Position numbers and translations under genes: made by a program. 64,000 nucleotides of DNA from positions 255,071 through 319,070 of the forward strand of contig NZ_DAXW01000003.1 in the NCBI RefSeq assembly GCF_002506585.1, given 5' to 3'. The DNA comes from Methanoculleus sp. UBA430. Its GTDB lineage: Archaea > Halobacteriota > Methanomicrobia > Methanomicrobiales > Methanoculleaceae. Positions 56,475-64,000 of the stretch are shown one piece after another. The stretch's first letter is position 1; each line of letters opens with the position of its first letter. Below the pieces are notes generated by a model. That model was not told the origin of the DNA and did not search any database. It was given only the letters and a program-made list of their open reading frames with translations.

Positions 56475-57416
56475 ATGATCCGCATCTATCGCACGGTTGA
56501 AGCGGCCCCGGTGCCACGGACGGAGGAGACCGGCCGGTTCGAGCCCGGCTCCTGGGTATCGATGATCAACCCCACCGCAGGTGAGATCGAGGAGGTCGCG
56601 GCAAAGCTCGCCATCCCGGGTGACTACCTCCGGGCGGCGCTCGACGAGGAGGAGCGGCCCCGGACCGAGACGGAGGACGGCGTCACCCTGATCGTCATCG
56701 ATATCCCGATGCCGTATCCCGAACGGACGATCCTTTACACGACGATGCCGCTCGGGATCATCGTCACGCCCGATACCATCGTCACGGTCTGCCTCCGCGA
56801 GAACGCGATCGTCCAGGACTTCACGGAAGGCCGGGTGAAGCTCTTCTACACGTTCAAGAAAACCCGGTTCGTCCTGCAGATCCTCTTTCGGAACGCATCC
56901 TACTTCCTCCAGTACCTGCGCCAGATCGAGCGGATATCCGACCGTATCGGGGCCGAACTGAACCAGTCGATGCGGAACCGCGAGCTGATCCAGTTGATGA
57001 ACTTAAAAAAGAGCCTGGTCTACTTCTCGACGTCGCTCAAGAGCAACCAGATCGTCCTCGACAAGACCCTGACGTTCCAGCCCCTCCGGATGTACGCAGA
57101 CGACACCGATCTTCTCGAGGACGTCATCATCGAGAACAAGCAGGCGATCGAGATGGCGAACACCTACTCGACGATCCTGACCGAGACGATGGATGCCTTC
57201 GCCTCGATCATCTCAAACAACTTCAACAACATCTTAAAACTCCTCACATCGATCACCATCATCCTCGCGATCCCCACGATGATCGCAAGTTTCCTCGGTA
57301 TGAACGTCCCGGTCCCCCTCGAGAACCATCCCTACGGGTTCCTCATCATCATCGTCCTCTCCCTGATCGTCTCCTCGCTCATCGCGGTGGCCATCAACCG
57401 GAAGGGCTGGTTGTAG
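56475..57416 (+). CDS. CorA-family magnesium/divalent cation transporter
   Basis: The 313-residue protein has a long soluble N-terminal domain and two C-terminal membrane helices separated by the channel motif GMN in FLGMNVPVPLENHPYG. It lets Mg2+ or a similar cation through the membrane. The ATG at 56475 follows GGAGGGG; a GTG at 56463 in the same frame lies within the leader and is less likely. Confidence 0.93.
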   Translation: MIRIYRTVEAAPVPRTEETGRFEPGSWVSMINPTAGEIEEVAAKLAIPGDYLRAALDEEERPRTETEDGVTLIVIDIPMPYPERTILYTTMPLGIIVTPDTIVTVCLRENAIVQDFTEGRVKLFYTFKKTRFVLQILFRNASYFLQYLRQIERISDRIGAELNQSMRNRELIQLMNLKKSLVYFSTSLKSNQIVLDKTLTFQPLRMYADDTDLLEDVIIENKQAIEMANTYSTILTETMDAFASIISNNFNNILKLLTSITIILAIPTMIASFLGMNVPVPLENHPYGFLIIIVLSLIVSSLIAVAINRKGWL

Positions 57417-57494
57417 GATGGCATCAACCTCACCACCCCGCCCCACCGCAACATTTATCTTTTTATTCTACATTATTGATCGTGATAAATTGCA

Positions 57495-57508
57495 CATGAT
57501 AGATCATG
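57495..57508. promoter_or_regulatory. Palindrome CATGAT-AG-ATCATG, first copy upstream of acs
   Basis: A perfect 14-base inverted repeat, followed by TAA. The related sequence ATGAT-GA-ATCAT, also followed by GTAA, lies at 57702-57713, 16 bases before the acs start. Two copies about 205 bases apart suggest a paired operator. Confidence 0.45.
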
Positions 57509-57701
57509 TAAGATAGGGGCGCCGCACGGGAGGAGGCGCCCGGGAAGGTTACGCTCCCGGCGGAGCCGGCACCGGTTGCCGGCGACCGCATGTACGGCAG
57601 CACGACCACGGACCGAGCGGCCGGGAAGGTTGTCGGTCGGAGGATCAGCCACTTTTGCACGGTACGGAGGCCCATACGGGGACCGATCGCGGCAATCGGG
57701 T

Positions 57702-57713
57702 ATGATGAATCAT
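57702..57713. promoter_or_regulatory. Palindrome ATGAT-GA-ATCAT, second copy upstream of acs
   Basis: It shares ATGAT-NN-ATCATGTAA with the copy at 57495-57511 and directly precedes the ribosome site GAGGA of acs. A regulator could bind both copies or block translation start; inference. Confidence 0.45.
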
Positions 57714-57728
57714 GTAAATTGAGGAAGT

Positions 57729-59618
57729 ATGGAGCAGACATTCGCCGTGAAACTGGAGGAGAAACGCTACACCCCCGACCCCCGGTGCAAGGCGGCAGCC
57801 TGGACACCGGATTACACCCGGGCCTACCAGGAGTTCGTGCGCGACCCGGAAGCCTTCTGGGACCGGGTCGCCCGTGAACTGGTCTGGTTCAAGCCGTGGG
57901 ACCGGGTCAGGGAGTGGGACTACCCGTACGCGAGATGGTTCGTCAACGGAAAACTCAACATCACCTACAACTGCCTGGACCGGCATGCCGCCAGCGCCCG
58001 GAAGAACAAGGCGGCGCTCGTCTGGCGCGGCGAAGGGGGCGAGGAGCAGGTCTTTACCTACGACGGCCTCCACCGCGAGGTGATGCGGTTTGCAAGCGGC
58101 TTAAAATCCCTCGGCGTCGGGAAAGGTGACCGGGTCTGCATCTACATGCCGCTCGTCCCCGAGCAGGTCGTCGCGATGCTTGCCTGCGCCCGGATCGGGG
58201 CCGTCCACTCCGTCATCTTCGGCGGGTTCGGGCCGGACGCGCTTGCGATGCGGATCAACGATGCGGGAGCGAAGGTCCTCGTCACCGCGGACGTCGGCTA
58301 CCGGCGGGGGAAGGCCGTCCCGCTCCGAGAGATCGCGAGAGAGGCGCTCGGCCACGCACCGTCCGTCGAGCGGGTCGTCGTCCTCCGGCGCGAGAGCGCA
58401 GCCGCCGGCCTCGACCCGACCCGCGAGGTCGACTACGCGGCCCTCATAGCAGAGGCCGCGCCCGACTGCCCGGCGGAGGTGATGGACGCGGAAGACCCGC
58501 TCTTCATCCTCTATACGAGCGGCTCGACCGGGGCGCCGAAGGGGATCGTGCACACGTGCGGAGGCTACATGGTCGGGACCTACTACACGACGAAGTGCGT
58601 CTTCGACGTCAAGGAGAACGACGTCTTCTGGTGCACCGCCGACCCCGGCTGGATCACCGGCCACAGTTATATCGTCTACGGCCCGCTCGCCGTCGGCACG
58701 ACCGTCGTCATCGCCGAGGGGACGCCGGACTACCCGGACCCCGGCGCCTACTGGCGGCTGGTCCAGGACCTCGGGGTGACGATCTTCTACACCGCCCCGA
58801 CCGCCATCCGGATGTTCATGCGCTACGGTGACGAGTGGCCGGCGAAGTACGATCTCTCGACGCTGCGCGTGCTCGGCTCCGTCGGCGAGCCGCTCAACCC
58901 CGAGGCGTTCGAGTGGTACTACCACGCCATCGGCAGAGACCGGTGCCCGGTCGTGGATACCTGGTGGCAGACCGAGACCGGGATGCACATGGTGACCACG
59001 ATGGTCGGCGAACCAATGAAGCCCGGGTTTGCCGGGAAACCGATCCCGGGCGCCGTCGTGGACGTCGTCGACAGAACGGGCGCCCCGGTCCCGCCGGGGA
59101 CCGGCGGGTTCCTGGTCATCAGGGAACCCTGGCCCTCGATGCTCCGGACGGTCCACGGGAACGACGAGCGTTACCGCACCTACTGGGAGACCATCCCCGG
59201 CTGCTACACCGCAGGCGACCTCGCGGTGAAGGATAAGGACGGCTACATCATGGTCATCGGGCGGGCCGACGACCTGATCGTCGTCGCCGGGCACAACATC
59301 GGCACCGCGGAGGTCGAGAGCGCGCTCGTCTCCCACGAGGCCGTCGCGGAGGCCGCCGTCATCGGGAAACCCGATCCCCTGAAGGGGAACGTCATCAAGG
59401 CCTTCGTCACCCTCCGCGTGGGCGCAAACCCCGGCGACGGCCTCACCGACGACCTCGCCCGCCACGTGAGGAAGAGCCTCGGCCCCGTCGCGGTGCCGGC
59501 CGAGATCGAGTTCATGGATAGGCTCCCCAAGACCCGAAGCGGCAAGATCATGCGCCGGGTCTTGAAAGCCCGCGAGCTCGGCATGGACCCGGGCGATGTC
59601 TCCACCCTGGAGGAGTAG
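57729..59618 (+). CDS. acs: Acetyl-CoA synthetase, AMP-forming
   Basis: The 629-residue enzyme activates acetate to acetyl-CoA. It has the adenylate motif YTSGSTGAPKG (about residue 262), TWWQTETG and the C-terminal PKTRSGKIMRR with the lysine that acetylation controls in bacteria. In a hydrogenotrophic methanogen it would serve acetate assimilation. GAGGA precedes the ATG at 57729. The OFA-type transporter gene follows by six bases and is surely cotranscribed. Confidence 0.94.
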   Translation: MEQTFAVKLEEKRYTPDPRCKAAAWTPDYTRAYQEFVRDPEAFWDRVARELVWFKPWDRVREWDYPYARWFVNGKLNITYNCLDRHAASARKNKAALVWRGEGGEEQVFTYDGLHREVMRFASGLKSLGVGKGDRVCIYMPLVPEQVVAMLACARIGAVHSVIFGGFGPDALAMRINDAGAKVLVTADVGYRRGKAVPLREIAREALGHAPSVERVVVLRRESAAAGLDPTREVDYAALIAEAAPDCPAEVMDAEDPLFILYTSGSTGAPKGIVHTCGGYMVGTYYTTKCVFDVKENDVFWCTADPGWITGHSYIVYGPLAVGTTVVIAEGTPDYPDPGAYWRLVQDLGVTIFYTAPTAIRMFMRYGDEWPAKYDLSTLRVLGSVGEPLNPEAFEWYYHAIGRDRCPVVDTWWQTETGMHMVTTMVGEPMKPGFAGKPIPGAVVDVVDRTGAPVPPGTGGFLVIREPWPSMLRTVHGNDERYRTYWETIPGCYTAGDLAVKDKDGYIMVIGRADDLIVVAGHNIGTAEVESALVSHEAVAEAAVIGKPDPLKGNVIKAFVTLRVGANPGDGLTDDLARHVRKSLGPVAVPAEIEFMDRLPKTRSGKIMRRVLKARELGMDPGDVSTLEE

Positions 59619-59624
59619 ACTCCC

Positions 59625-60923
59625 ATGCCGGATGCATCCACAGTCTTCGGGCTGCCCGCGGAGAAGGGGCGGTGGGGGCTTGTCGCCCTCGGCCTCCTCA
59701 TCAACCTCTGTCTCGGGAGCATCTACTCCTGGAGTGTCTTTGTCGCGCCGCTTGCGGCGCACTTCACGGAGGCGCTCGGCCGGGAGGTGACGGCGGGGGA
59801 GGTCCTCCTCCCGTTCTCGGTCTTCCTCGCCTTCTTCGCGATAGCGATGCCGCTCGCCGGGAAGTATATCGAGCGCTACGGACCGCGGATGGTGACGATG
59901 GTCGGCGGGGTCCTGACGGGCCTGGGCTGGCTGCTCGCCTCGACGGCGACGTCTGTCGAGGCGCTCTACGTCGTCTACGGCGTCATCGGCGGGCTCGGCG
60001 TCGGGATCGCCTACGGGGCGCCGGTCGCCGTCGCGGCCCGGTGGTTCCCGGACCGCCGGGGGCTCGCGGTGGGGCTTGCCTTGCTCGGCTTCGGATTCTC
60101 GGCCTTCGTCACCGCGAACGCGGCAGGCGCCCTGATCGCCGCCTACGGCGTGATGGCGACGTTCCGGATCTTCGGGGCCGTGTTCATCGCCGTGCTGCTC
60201 CTCGCCGCCCTCCCGCTCCGGTTCCCGCCGGCGGGCTGGCGGCCGGCGGGGTGGACCCCTCCCGCGCCCGGGATCGGGACGGCTCCGGTCTGTGAGTGCG
60301 ACCGCCGCGCGATGCTTCGTACGGGGACGTTCTACGGGCTCTTCGCCTGCTACTTCATCGGCTGCCTCGCGGGGCTCGCCGCGATCTCGATTGCAAAGCC
60401 GGTCGGGACCGAGGTCGCCGGGGTGGATGCAGGGCTCGCGACGCTCCTCGTCGGGTTCTTCGCCGTCTTCAACGGGCTCGGGCGGCCCGGGTTCGGGACC
60501 CTCGCCGACCGGATAACCCCGCAGAAGACGGCGATGCTGACGTTTGCTCTGATCGCGACGGCATCGGTCCTGATCTGGCTCGCGCCGGGAGTGCCGGCCT
60601 ACGTCGTCGCCTTCGCCGTCCTCTGGGGGTCCCTCGGGGGCTGGCTCGCCATCGCGCCGGCGGCGACGGCGTCCTACTTCGGGACGTGCGACTACCCGCG
60701 CTGCTACGGGGTTGTCTTCCTCGCCTACGGCGCAGGGGCCATCGCCGGGCCGCAGCTTGCGGGGTTCGTCCGGGAGGCGACCGGGACCTACCTCGGCGTC
60801 TTCCCGCTCGTCGCGGCTCTCGCCGCGGTGGGCTTCGTCGCCGCCTGGCTCCTGATGCGCCCGGCGGCCACCGTTCCGGCGGCGAGTGAAGAGGGGGCAG
60901 GAAAGCCTACGCTTTCCCGGTGA
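59625..60923 (+). CDS. MFS transporter, oxalate/formate antiporter (OFA) family
   Basis: The 432-residue protein has twelve membrane segments, an RYGPR loop and a layout of OFA-family members, with a Cys-rich loop (PVCECDRR) between helices 6 and 7. OFA proteins carry small carboxylates. Its six-base spacing after acs suggests acetate (or formate) uptake feeding that enzyme; the substrate is inference. Its 3' end overlaps the convergent RNase III-like gene by 17 bases. Confidence 0.8.
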   Translation: MPDASTVFGLPAEKGRWGLVALGLLINLCLGSIYSWSVFVAPLAAHFTEALGREVTAGEVLLPFSVFLAFFAIAMPLAGKYIERYGPRMVTMVGGVLTGLGWLLASTATSVEALYVVYGVIGGLGVGIAYGAPVAVAARWFPDRRGLAVGLALLGFGFSAFVTANAAGALIAAYGVMATFRIFGAVFIAVLLLAALPLRFPPAGWRPAGWTPPAPGIGTAPVCECDRRAMLRTGTFYGLFACYFIGCLAGLAAISIAKPVGTEVAGVDAGLATLLVGFFAVFNGLGRPGFGTLADRITPQKTAMLTFALIATASVLIWLAPGVPAYVVAFAVLWGSLGGWLAIAPAATASYFGTCDYPRCYGVVFLAYGAGAIAGPQLAGFVREATGTYLGVFPLVAALAAVGFVAAWLLMRPAATVPAASEEGAGKPTLSR

Positions 60924-61362
60924 GCCCGAGCCGCCGGAGCACCCCGGCGGCCGCACTCATCCCGCCGTCCAGGTAGACGGCGCCGATGAGCGCCTCCAGG
61001 CACTCGGCGAGGACCCTGCCGGAGGTCCAGACCGTCTGGGCGGCCTCCCCTTTTCCCCAGCGGACGTAGTCGGCGAGGTCGAGGCCTTCCGCAAGCCCGC
61101 GGAGCCGGGTCATATTCACCAGGTTCATCTTTTGGTTGGTGATCGCACCCTTGTCGTGCGCTCCCCCTGCAACCACCGCCTCCACGACCGCGACGTTGAT
61201 GACCGCATCGCCGAGGGTGGCGAGGGCGTCCATGTGGGCGCCGGGCGGGAGGCCGGCCTCCAGGGTATAGGCGAGGCGGGTCAGCGCCCGCTCGAGCAGT
61301 TCCCCGCTCATAAAGGCATAGCCGATCCGCGCCTCGATCTCGGCAGGGTCCCGGCGGTTCAT
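60907..61362 (-). CDS. RNase III-domain protein without double-stranded RNA-binding domain
   Basis: The 151-residue protein contains only an RNase III catalytic domain: ATLGDAVINVAV stands for the family's FLGDAV motif and ECLEALIGAVYLDGG for its second signature with the metal-binding Glu. The dsRNA-binding domain is absent, as in Mini-III. It lies ten bases upstream of the cyclophilin gene in the same direction and is convergent with the transporter. The RNA target is unknown; RNase III is uncommon in archaea. Confidence 0.8.
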   Translation of the reverse strand: MNRRDPAEIEARIGYAFMSGELLERALTRLAYTLEAGLPPGAHMDALATLGDAVINVAVVEAVVAGGAHDKGAITNQKMNLVNMTRLRGLAEGLDLADYVRWGKGEAAQTVWTSGRVLAECLEALIGAVYLDGGMSAAAGVLRRLGLTGKA

Positions 61363-61371
61363 AAAAAAGGG

Positions 61372-61857
61372 TTACTCCAGGACTTCGGCCTTCTCGATCC
61401 GGACGGGGACCTTGGGCTTATCGGCGGAGTTCGTCGCGACCTTCCCGATCTTGTCGACGACGTCGAGGCCCTCAACCACTTCACCGAAGACCGGGTGGGC
61501 GCTCGGCGTCCTGGGGTTGTCCCAGTCGAGGAAGTCGTTCTTCACCAGGTTGATGAAGAACTGACTCCCGCCGGAGTTCGGGCGGCCGGTGTTCGCCATC
61601 GCGATCGTCCCCCGGACGTTCGAGTGGCCCTTCACGAACTCGTCGGTGATGGTGTAGCCCGGCCCGCCCGTTCCGGTGCCGGTGGGATCGCCGCCCTGGA
61701 TCATGAACCCGGCGATGACCCGGTGGAAGATCGTCCCGTCATAGAACCCGGATTTCGCCAGTTTCGCAAAATTTCCTGCAGTCACCGGCATGTCGTCGTA
61801 GAGCCGGATCGTGATGTCGCCCATGGTCGTGTGGAGCACGACTTTTGTCTCTGCCAT
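61372..61857 (-). CDS. Peptidyl-prolyl cis-trans isomerase, cyclophilin type
   Basis: The 161-residue cyclophilin has FHRVIAGFMIQGGDPTGTG, SQFFINL and AHPVFGEVVEGLDVVD, the active-site elements of the family. It speeds proline isomerisation in the cytoplasm. GGAGT lies nine bases before the ATG at 61857; an ATG at 61863 is less well placed. Confidence 0.95.
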   Translation of the reverse strand: MAETKVVLHTTMGDITIRLYDDMPVTAGNFAKLAKSGFYDGTIFHRVIAGFMIQGGDPTGTGTGGPGYTITDEFVKGHSNVRGTIAMANTGRPNSGGSQFFINLVKNDFLDWDNPRTPSAHPVFGEVVEGLDVVDKIGKVATNSADKPKVPVRIEKAEVLE

Positions 61858-61895
61858 AACCATTAACTCCGTATGGTATTGTCCGTCGTTGCTAC

Positions 61896-62567
61896 TTATA
61901 CTGATGGAGAGGGCGACCGGGTCTCCTCGCCAGGGTAGAACGAGCACTCGTAGCCCGTGCAGTCGCGGTTCACGGTCGCGTACTCGCATGAGATATGCTC
62001 CGTCACCGGCAGGCTGACGCCGCACTTCCCGGCGAGGAACTTCACCGCCTCGCCGATCGCGAGCCACGAGTCCCGCTTGCAGCACCGAGGCCCTCCACTC
62101 TCCGCGATTGCCATGAGACTCCGTGCCGTTACCTGGTTAGCAAGCGACCACTCCTCCTTCTTCAGCGGGCCGGAGTGCGTGATCAGGCTCATGAAGATCC
62201 CGGTGCCAATCGCCGCCCCGCATGCCCCGTGCGTGCCGCAGAAAGCCGGCTGGACGGCCTCGGCACGCTTCCTCGCCTGTCGGAGGGTCGGTTCCTTCTT
62301 CTCCGGGCTTCCCCGGTGGTTGTAGTAGGCGGCAAGCAGGACGGCCGGCACCAGGAAGTGGTGCTCCGGGCCGTGAAGGCTGATCTGCGGGTGCCGCATG
62401 ATCGCGCAGGCGATCGCGAGCGGGTCCGTCTCCGTCGTCGTCAGGCAGACCCGCTCGATCAGGTCGAGGTTCGAGAGTGTCTCCAGCCCCGGCGGCGCCG
62501 TTACCGGCTCATCCTCGTGCGGGACGAGGTTCTTCCTGCAGGCCTGGCAGGCTGTCTCGCGGTCCAT
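61896..62567 (-). CDS. Cys-rich DUF5714 family protein
   Basis: The 223-residue protein has CQACRKN near the start, HHFLVPAVLLAAYYNH, FCGTHGACGAAIGTGIF (about 112) and a Cys-rich end (PRCCKRDSW, then CTGYECSFYP). Paired cysteines suggest a metal or iron-sulfur site. It belongs to a methanogen family (DUF5714), role unknown. The ATG at 62567 follows AGGGGTG; an ATG at 62594 is an alternative. It is divergent from the NTPase gene. Confidence 0.75.
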   Translation of the reverse strand: MDRETACQACRKNLVPHEDEPVTAPPGLETLSNLDLIERVCLTTTETDPLAIACAIMRHPQISLHGPEHHFLVPAVLLAAYYNHRGSPEKKEPTLRQARKRAEAVQPAFCGTHGACGAAIGTGIFMSLITHSGPLKKEEWSLANQVTARSLMAIAESGGPRCCKRDSWLAIGEAVKFLAGKCGVSLPVTEHISCEYATVNRDCTGYECSFYPGEETRSPSPSV

Positions 62568-62788
62568 GGGCACCCCTGATACCTGATCCCGCATATGGGT
62601 TGCGGGCGCGGCAACCGGTTCTCCAGGAAAGTAAATGGTACATCTTAAACAAACATATTGAGTAAAACTATTTTATACAAACACCGCAGATGTATATCCA
62701 TGTACCCCGGAGCGAACGTCTCCCCGGACCCCGGCCGGGACATACCTGTAAGCCGCTCTCCAACCCGCATACCTGGGGGTCTTTCCGG

Positions 62789-63484
62789 ATGAACAGCCGG
62801 ACGACGCCAGTCTTCATCATCACCGGTGAGCAGGGCCAGTGCAAGACGACGTTCCTGCATCAGGTGCTCGGGCTCATTGTCGGGGCAAACGTTCGGGTCC
62901 GGGGCGTGCTGGCTCCCGGCCACGTGCGGGACGGGCGCCGGTCCGGGTTCACCCTCGTCGACCTCGCCACCGGCGAGCACGAGGACCTCTCGTCGATCGA
63001 CCCCGACCCGCGGTGCGAGGTCCACGGCCGGTTCTACTTCCGGCCTGAAGGGCTTCTCTTCGGCCGCAGGGCGCTCGCGCTGCCGGATCCCGGCGAGACC
63101 GATCTGGTGGTCATCGACGAGGTGGGGAGGTTCGAGCTCCAGGGCGGGGTCTGGGCGGAGCAGATCGACCGACTGGTCGCGCTCCCGCACCCCCCCATGA
63201 TCTGGACCGTCCGGCGCCGGCTCCTCGATACGGTCATCGACCGCTGGAAGATCACGAACCCCGTCGTGGTGGACGTCGGGGCCGCGAGCGTCATGGCGAC
63301 GGCGGACGCCGTGATGGATGCCGTCTGGGAGTGGCGAGAGAGGCAGACGTTCTCCCCGGTTCCGGCGCCACTGGTTCCGGGGGATCGCATCACGAACGAT
63401 GCTCCCCTCTTCGCCGAGGCAGTCGCCGGGGGTTCCCCGGGTGCCCCGGCAATCCTCCGGCGGCGCTACGGCCCGGAAGGGTGA
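62789..63484 (+). CDS. P-loop nucleoside-triphosphatase, THEP1-like
   Basis: The 231-residue protein has the P-loop FIITGEQGQCKTTFL and the Walker B DEVGRFELQGG, a pattern of the THEP1/MTH538-like nucleotide phosphatases, with a 45-residue C-terminal extension that is not typical. The frame is open 33 codons upstream to 62690, but MNSRTTPVF at 62789 aligns best. It is convergent with the DGC-domain gene. Confidence 0.8.
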   Translation: MNSRTTPVFIITGEQGQCKTTFLHQVLGLIVGANVRVRGVLAPGHVRDGRRSGFTLVDLATGEHEDLSSIDPDPRCEVHGRFYFRPEGLLFGRRALALPDPGETDLVVIDEVGRFELQGGVWAEQIDRLVALPHPPMIWTVRRRLLDTVIDRWKITNPVVVDVGAASVMATADAVMDAVWEWRERQTFSPVPAPLVPGDRITNDAPLFAEAVAGGSPGAPAILRRRYGPEG

Positions 63485-63489
63485 TGCAC

Positions 63490-63837
63490 TCAGGGCTGCT
63501 GCCCGCTCTGGATCGCCTCGATCACCGCGCCCGCGAGCTGCTCGATCTCGTCAAACCGCGGCTCCGCCATGCCGTTCTTTACGATCCCGCACCCGGTCGC
63601 GACAATGTGCAGGTCCGGCTCGACCCCGTTCTCCCGGAGTTTTTTGAGCGCACAGGCGTCCTCACAGCCGTCCAGCGCGAGGATTCGGCCGGAAAGCGAC
63701 GCCGACAGGCGGCGTGCCGGGATACAGGCCTCGACGGATCCGGGGCACCGCTGCCGGACCACCATCCCCGCCTGACCGGTCAGCTTCCCGGTGTTCGAGA
63801 GGCCGGAGCAGGTGACGAGGATGATGGGTTCCGTCAC
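63490..63837 (-). CDS. Putative zinc-binding DGC domain protein
   Basis: The 115-residue protein has LVTCSGLSNTGKL at its start, ILALDGCEDACALKKL in the middle (the DGC motif) and a third conserved cysteine in VATGCGIVKNG. DGC-domain proteins are thought to bind zinc or another metal. It follows the Cys-rich partial gene by four bases and is in the same operon. Confidence 0.85.
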   Translation of the reverse strand: MTEPIILVTCSGLSNTGKLTGQAGMVVRQRCPGSVEACIPARRLSASLSGRILALDGCEDACALKKLRENGVEPDLHIVATGCGIVKNGMAEPRFDEIEQLAGAVIEAIQSGQQP

Positions 63838-63841
63838 GGAC

Positions 63842-64000
63842 TCACTCCATCTCGAGCGCTTTTGCGGCCGCCCGCCCGATCAGTTCCGGCGGGATTGCCT
63901 CGTACTCCTCGCCGTTGTAGCAGAGCGTCCGGCACTCCGCGTCTCCCCCGCAGGAGTCGCAGGATGCGCAGGAGCAGGATGCGGCAGTCACCTCGACCCC
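63842..64000 (-). CDS. Cys-rich protein, 5' end outside the window
   Basis: About 50 residues from the end of this frame lie in the window. They contain SCSCASCDSCGGDAECRTLCY (C-x-C-x2-C-x2-C then two more cysteines) followed by a short helix ending in EME. The density suggests a metal- or iron-sulfur-binding protein. A GTG at 63988 could be the start if it is very small; otherwise the gene continues beyond the right edge. It is the first known gene of the operon with the DGC protein. Confidence 0.55.
   Translation of the reverse strand, partial: GVEVTAASCSCASCDSCGGDAECRTLCYNGEEYEAIPPELIGRAAAKALEME

Larger units (their letters stand above)
57417..57728. other. acs upstream region with structured leader
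   Basis: This 312-base stretch holds an AT-rich part (57455-57515) with the first of two matching palindromes and possible TATA boxes, then a very GC-rich part (57518-57690) with strong inverted repeats: GGGCGCC/GGCGCCC around 57517-57541 and nested GCCGGC repeats around 57563-57585, and a direct repeat CCGGGAAGGTT near 57540 and 57621. It ends with the second palindrome just before the acs ribosome site. It is a candidate for a structured leader RNA; no known riboswitch class is recognised. Confidence 0.4.

Noticed and set aside
57463..57807. 114-codon minus-strand frame before acs
   Set aside because: No ribosome site or domain; it overlaps the acs start and palindromes and has the Ser/Arg/Pro-rich character of a shadow.
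58101..60956. 951-codon open frame on the minus strand
   Set aside because: It is antisense to acs and the OFA transporter, whose products are clearly recognisable; its Arg/Asp/Gly/Pro-rich translation is the usual shadow in high G+C DNA.

Overview
The window is from a hydrogenotrophic methanogen of the order Methanomicrobiales, most likely Methanoculleus or a close relative. The evidence is a coenzyme M gene block with a Methanosarcina/Methanomicrobiales-type cysteate synthase and a fused sulfopyruvate decarboxylase, two F420 genes of the CofH family, archaeal RibC and PolB (DP1), a membrane pyrophosphatase, high G+C housekeeping genes with dense ATGA/GTGA start-stop overlaps, and archaeal TATA promoters. 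No rRNA, tRNA, CRISPR array or insertion sequence was recognised.

Layout. 1-3.3 kb: a TTG-started thioredoxin/CcdA fusion and two AT-richer envelope genes. 3.7-8.1 kb: a coenzyme M operon (DUF39/marker 16 protein, cysteate synthase, ComDE) with a divergent HTH gene. 8.1-12.7 kb: small envelope proteins (PGF-CTERM protein, PepSY-like protein, lipoprotein, membrane-anchored proteins) and a membrane-bound two-domain winged-helix regulator. 13-16.6 kb: a lone ABC-2 permease, a CcdA-like protein and a Na/Pi-type transporter. 16.4-25.3 kb: a nine-gene operon trpB2-E-G-D-C-F-B-A plus a NAD-kinase-like gene. 25.5-34.7 kb: GerW/DUF2953 genes, a MacB-type ABC module, radC and a 16-TPR protein. 34.9-41.7 kb: an accessory operon headed by a secreted caspase-fold (DUF6345-like) protein followed by five tandem paralogues of a secreted PepSY-like family and two small remnants or lipoproteins. 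41.9-49.3 kb: aminotransferases, ribH, ribC, purE, an inactivated arsC-like gene, thiC and small enzymes. 49.4-64 kb: duplicated cofH genes, signal peptidase, polB, hppA, corA, acs with an OFA transporter, an RNase III-like protein, a cyclophilin and a Cys-rich cluster at the right edge.

The most novel signal is a shared bipartite promoter element, GACGTGTA-N9-GA(C/G)AGAA placed 0-4 bp before a TATA box. It occurs four times, each time oriented toward an envelope gene or operon (upstream of 3255, 10908 and 41662 on the minus strand and 13041 on the plus strand). Two of the four transcription units contain members of the same PepSY-like secreted family together with small lipoproteins, and one is headed by the caspase-fold protein. 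I infer a co-regulated cell-surface system, possibly a protease with a family of prodomain- or inhibitor-like partners, with the membrane-bound winged-helix protein at 11193 as a candidate regulator. Other points of note are a trpE gene whose first codons are out of frame with the rest, a small lipoprotein frame lacking a start codon, and paired palindromes before acs.
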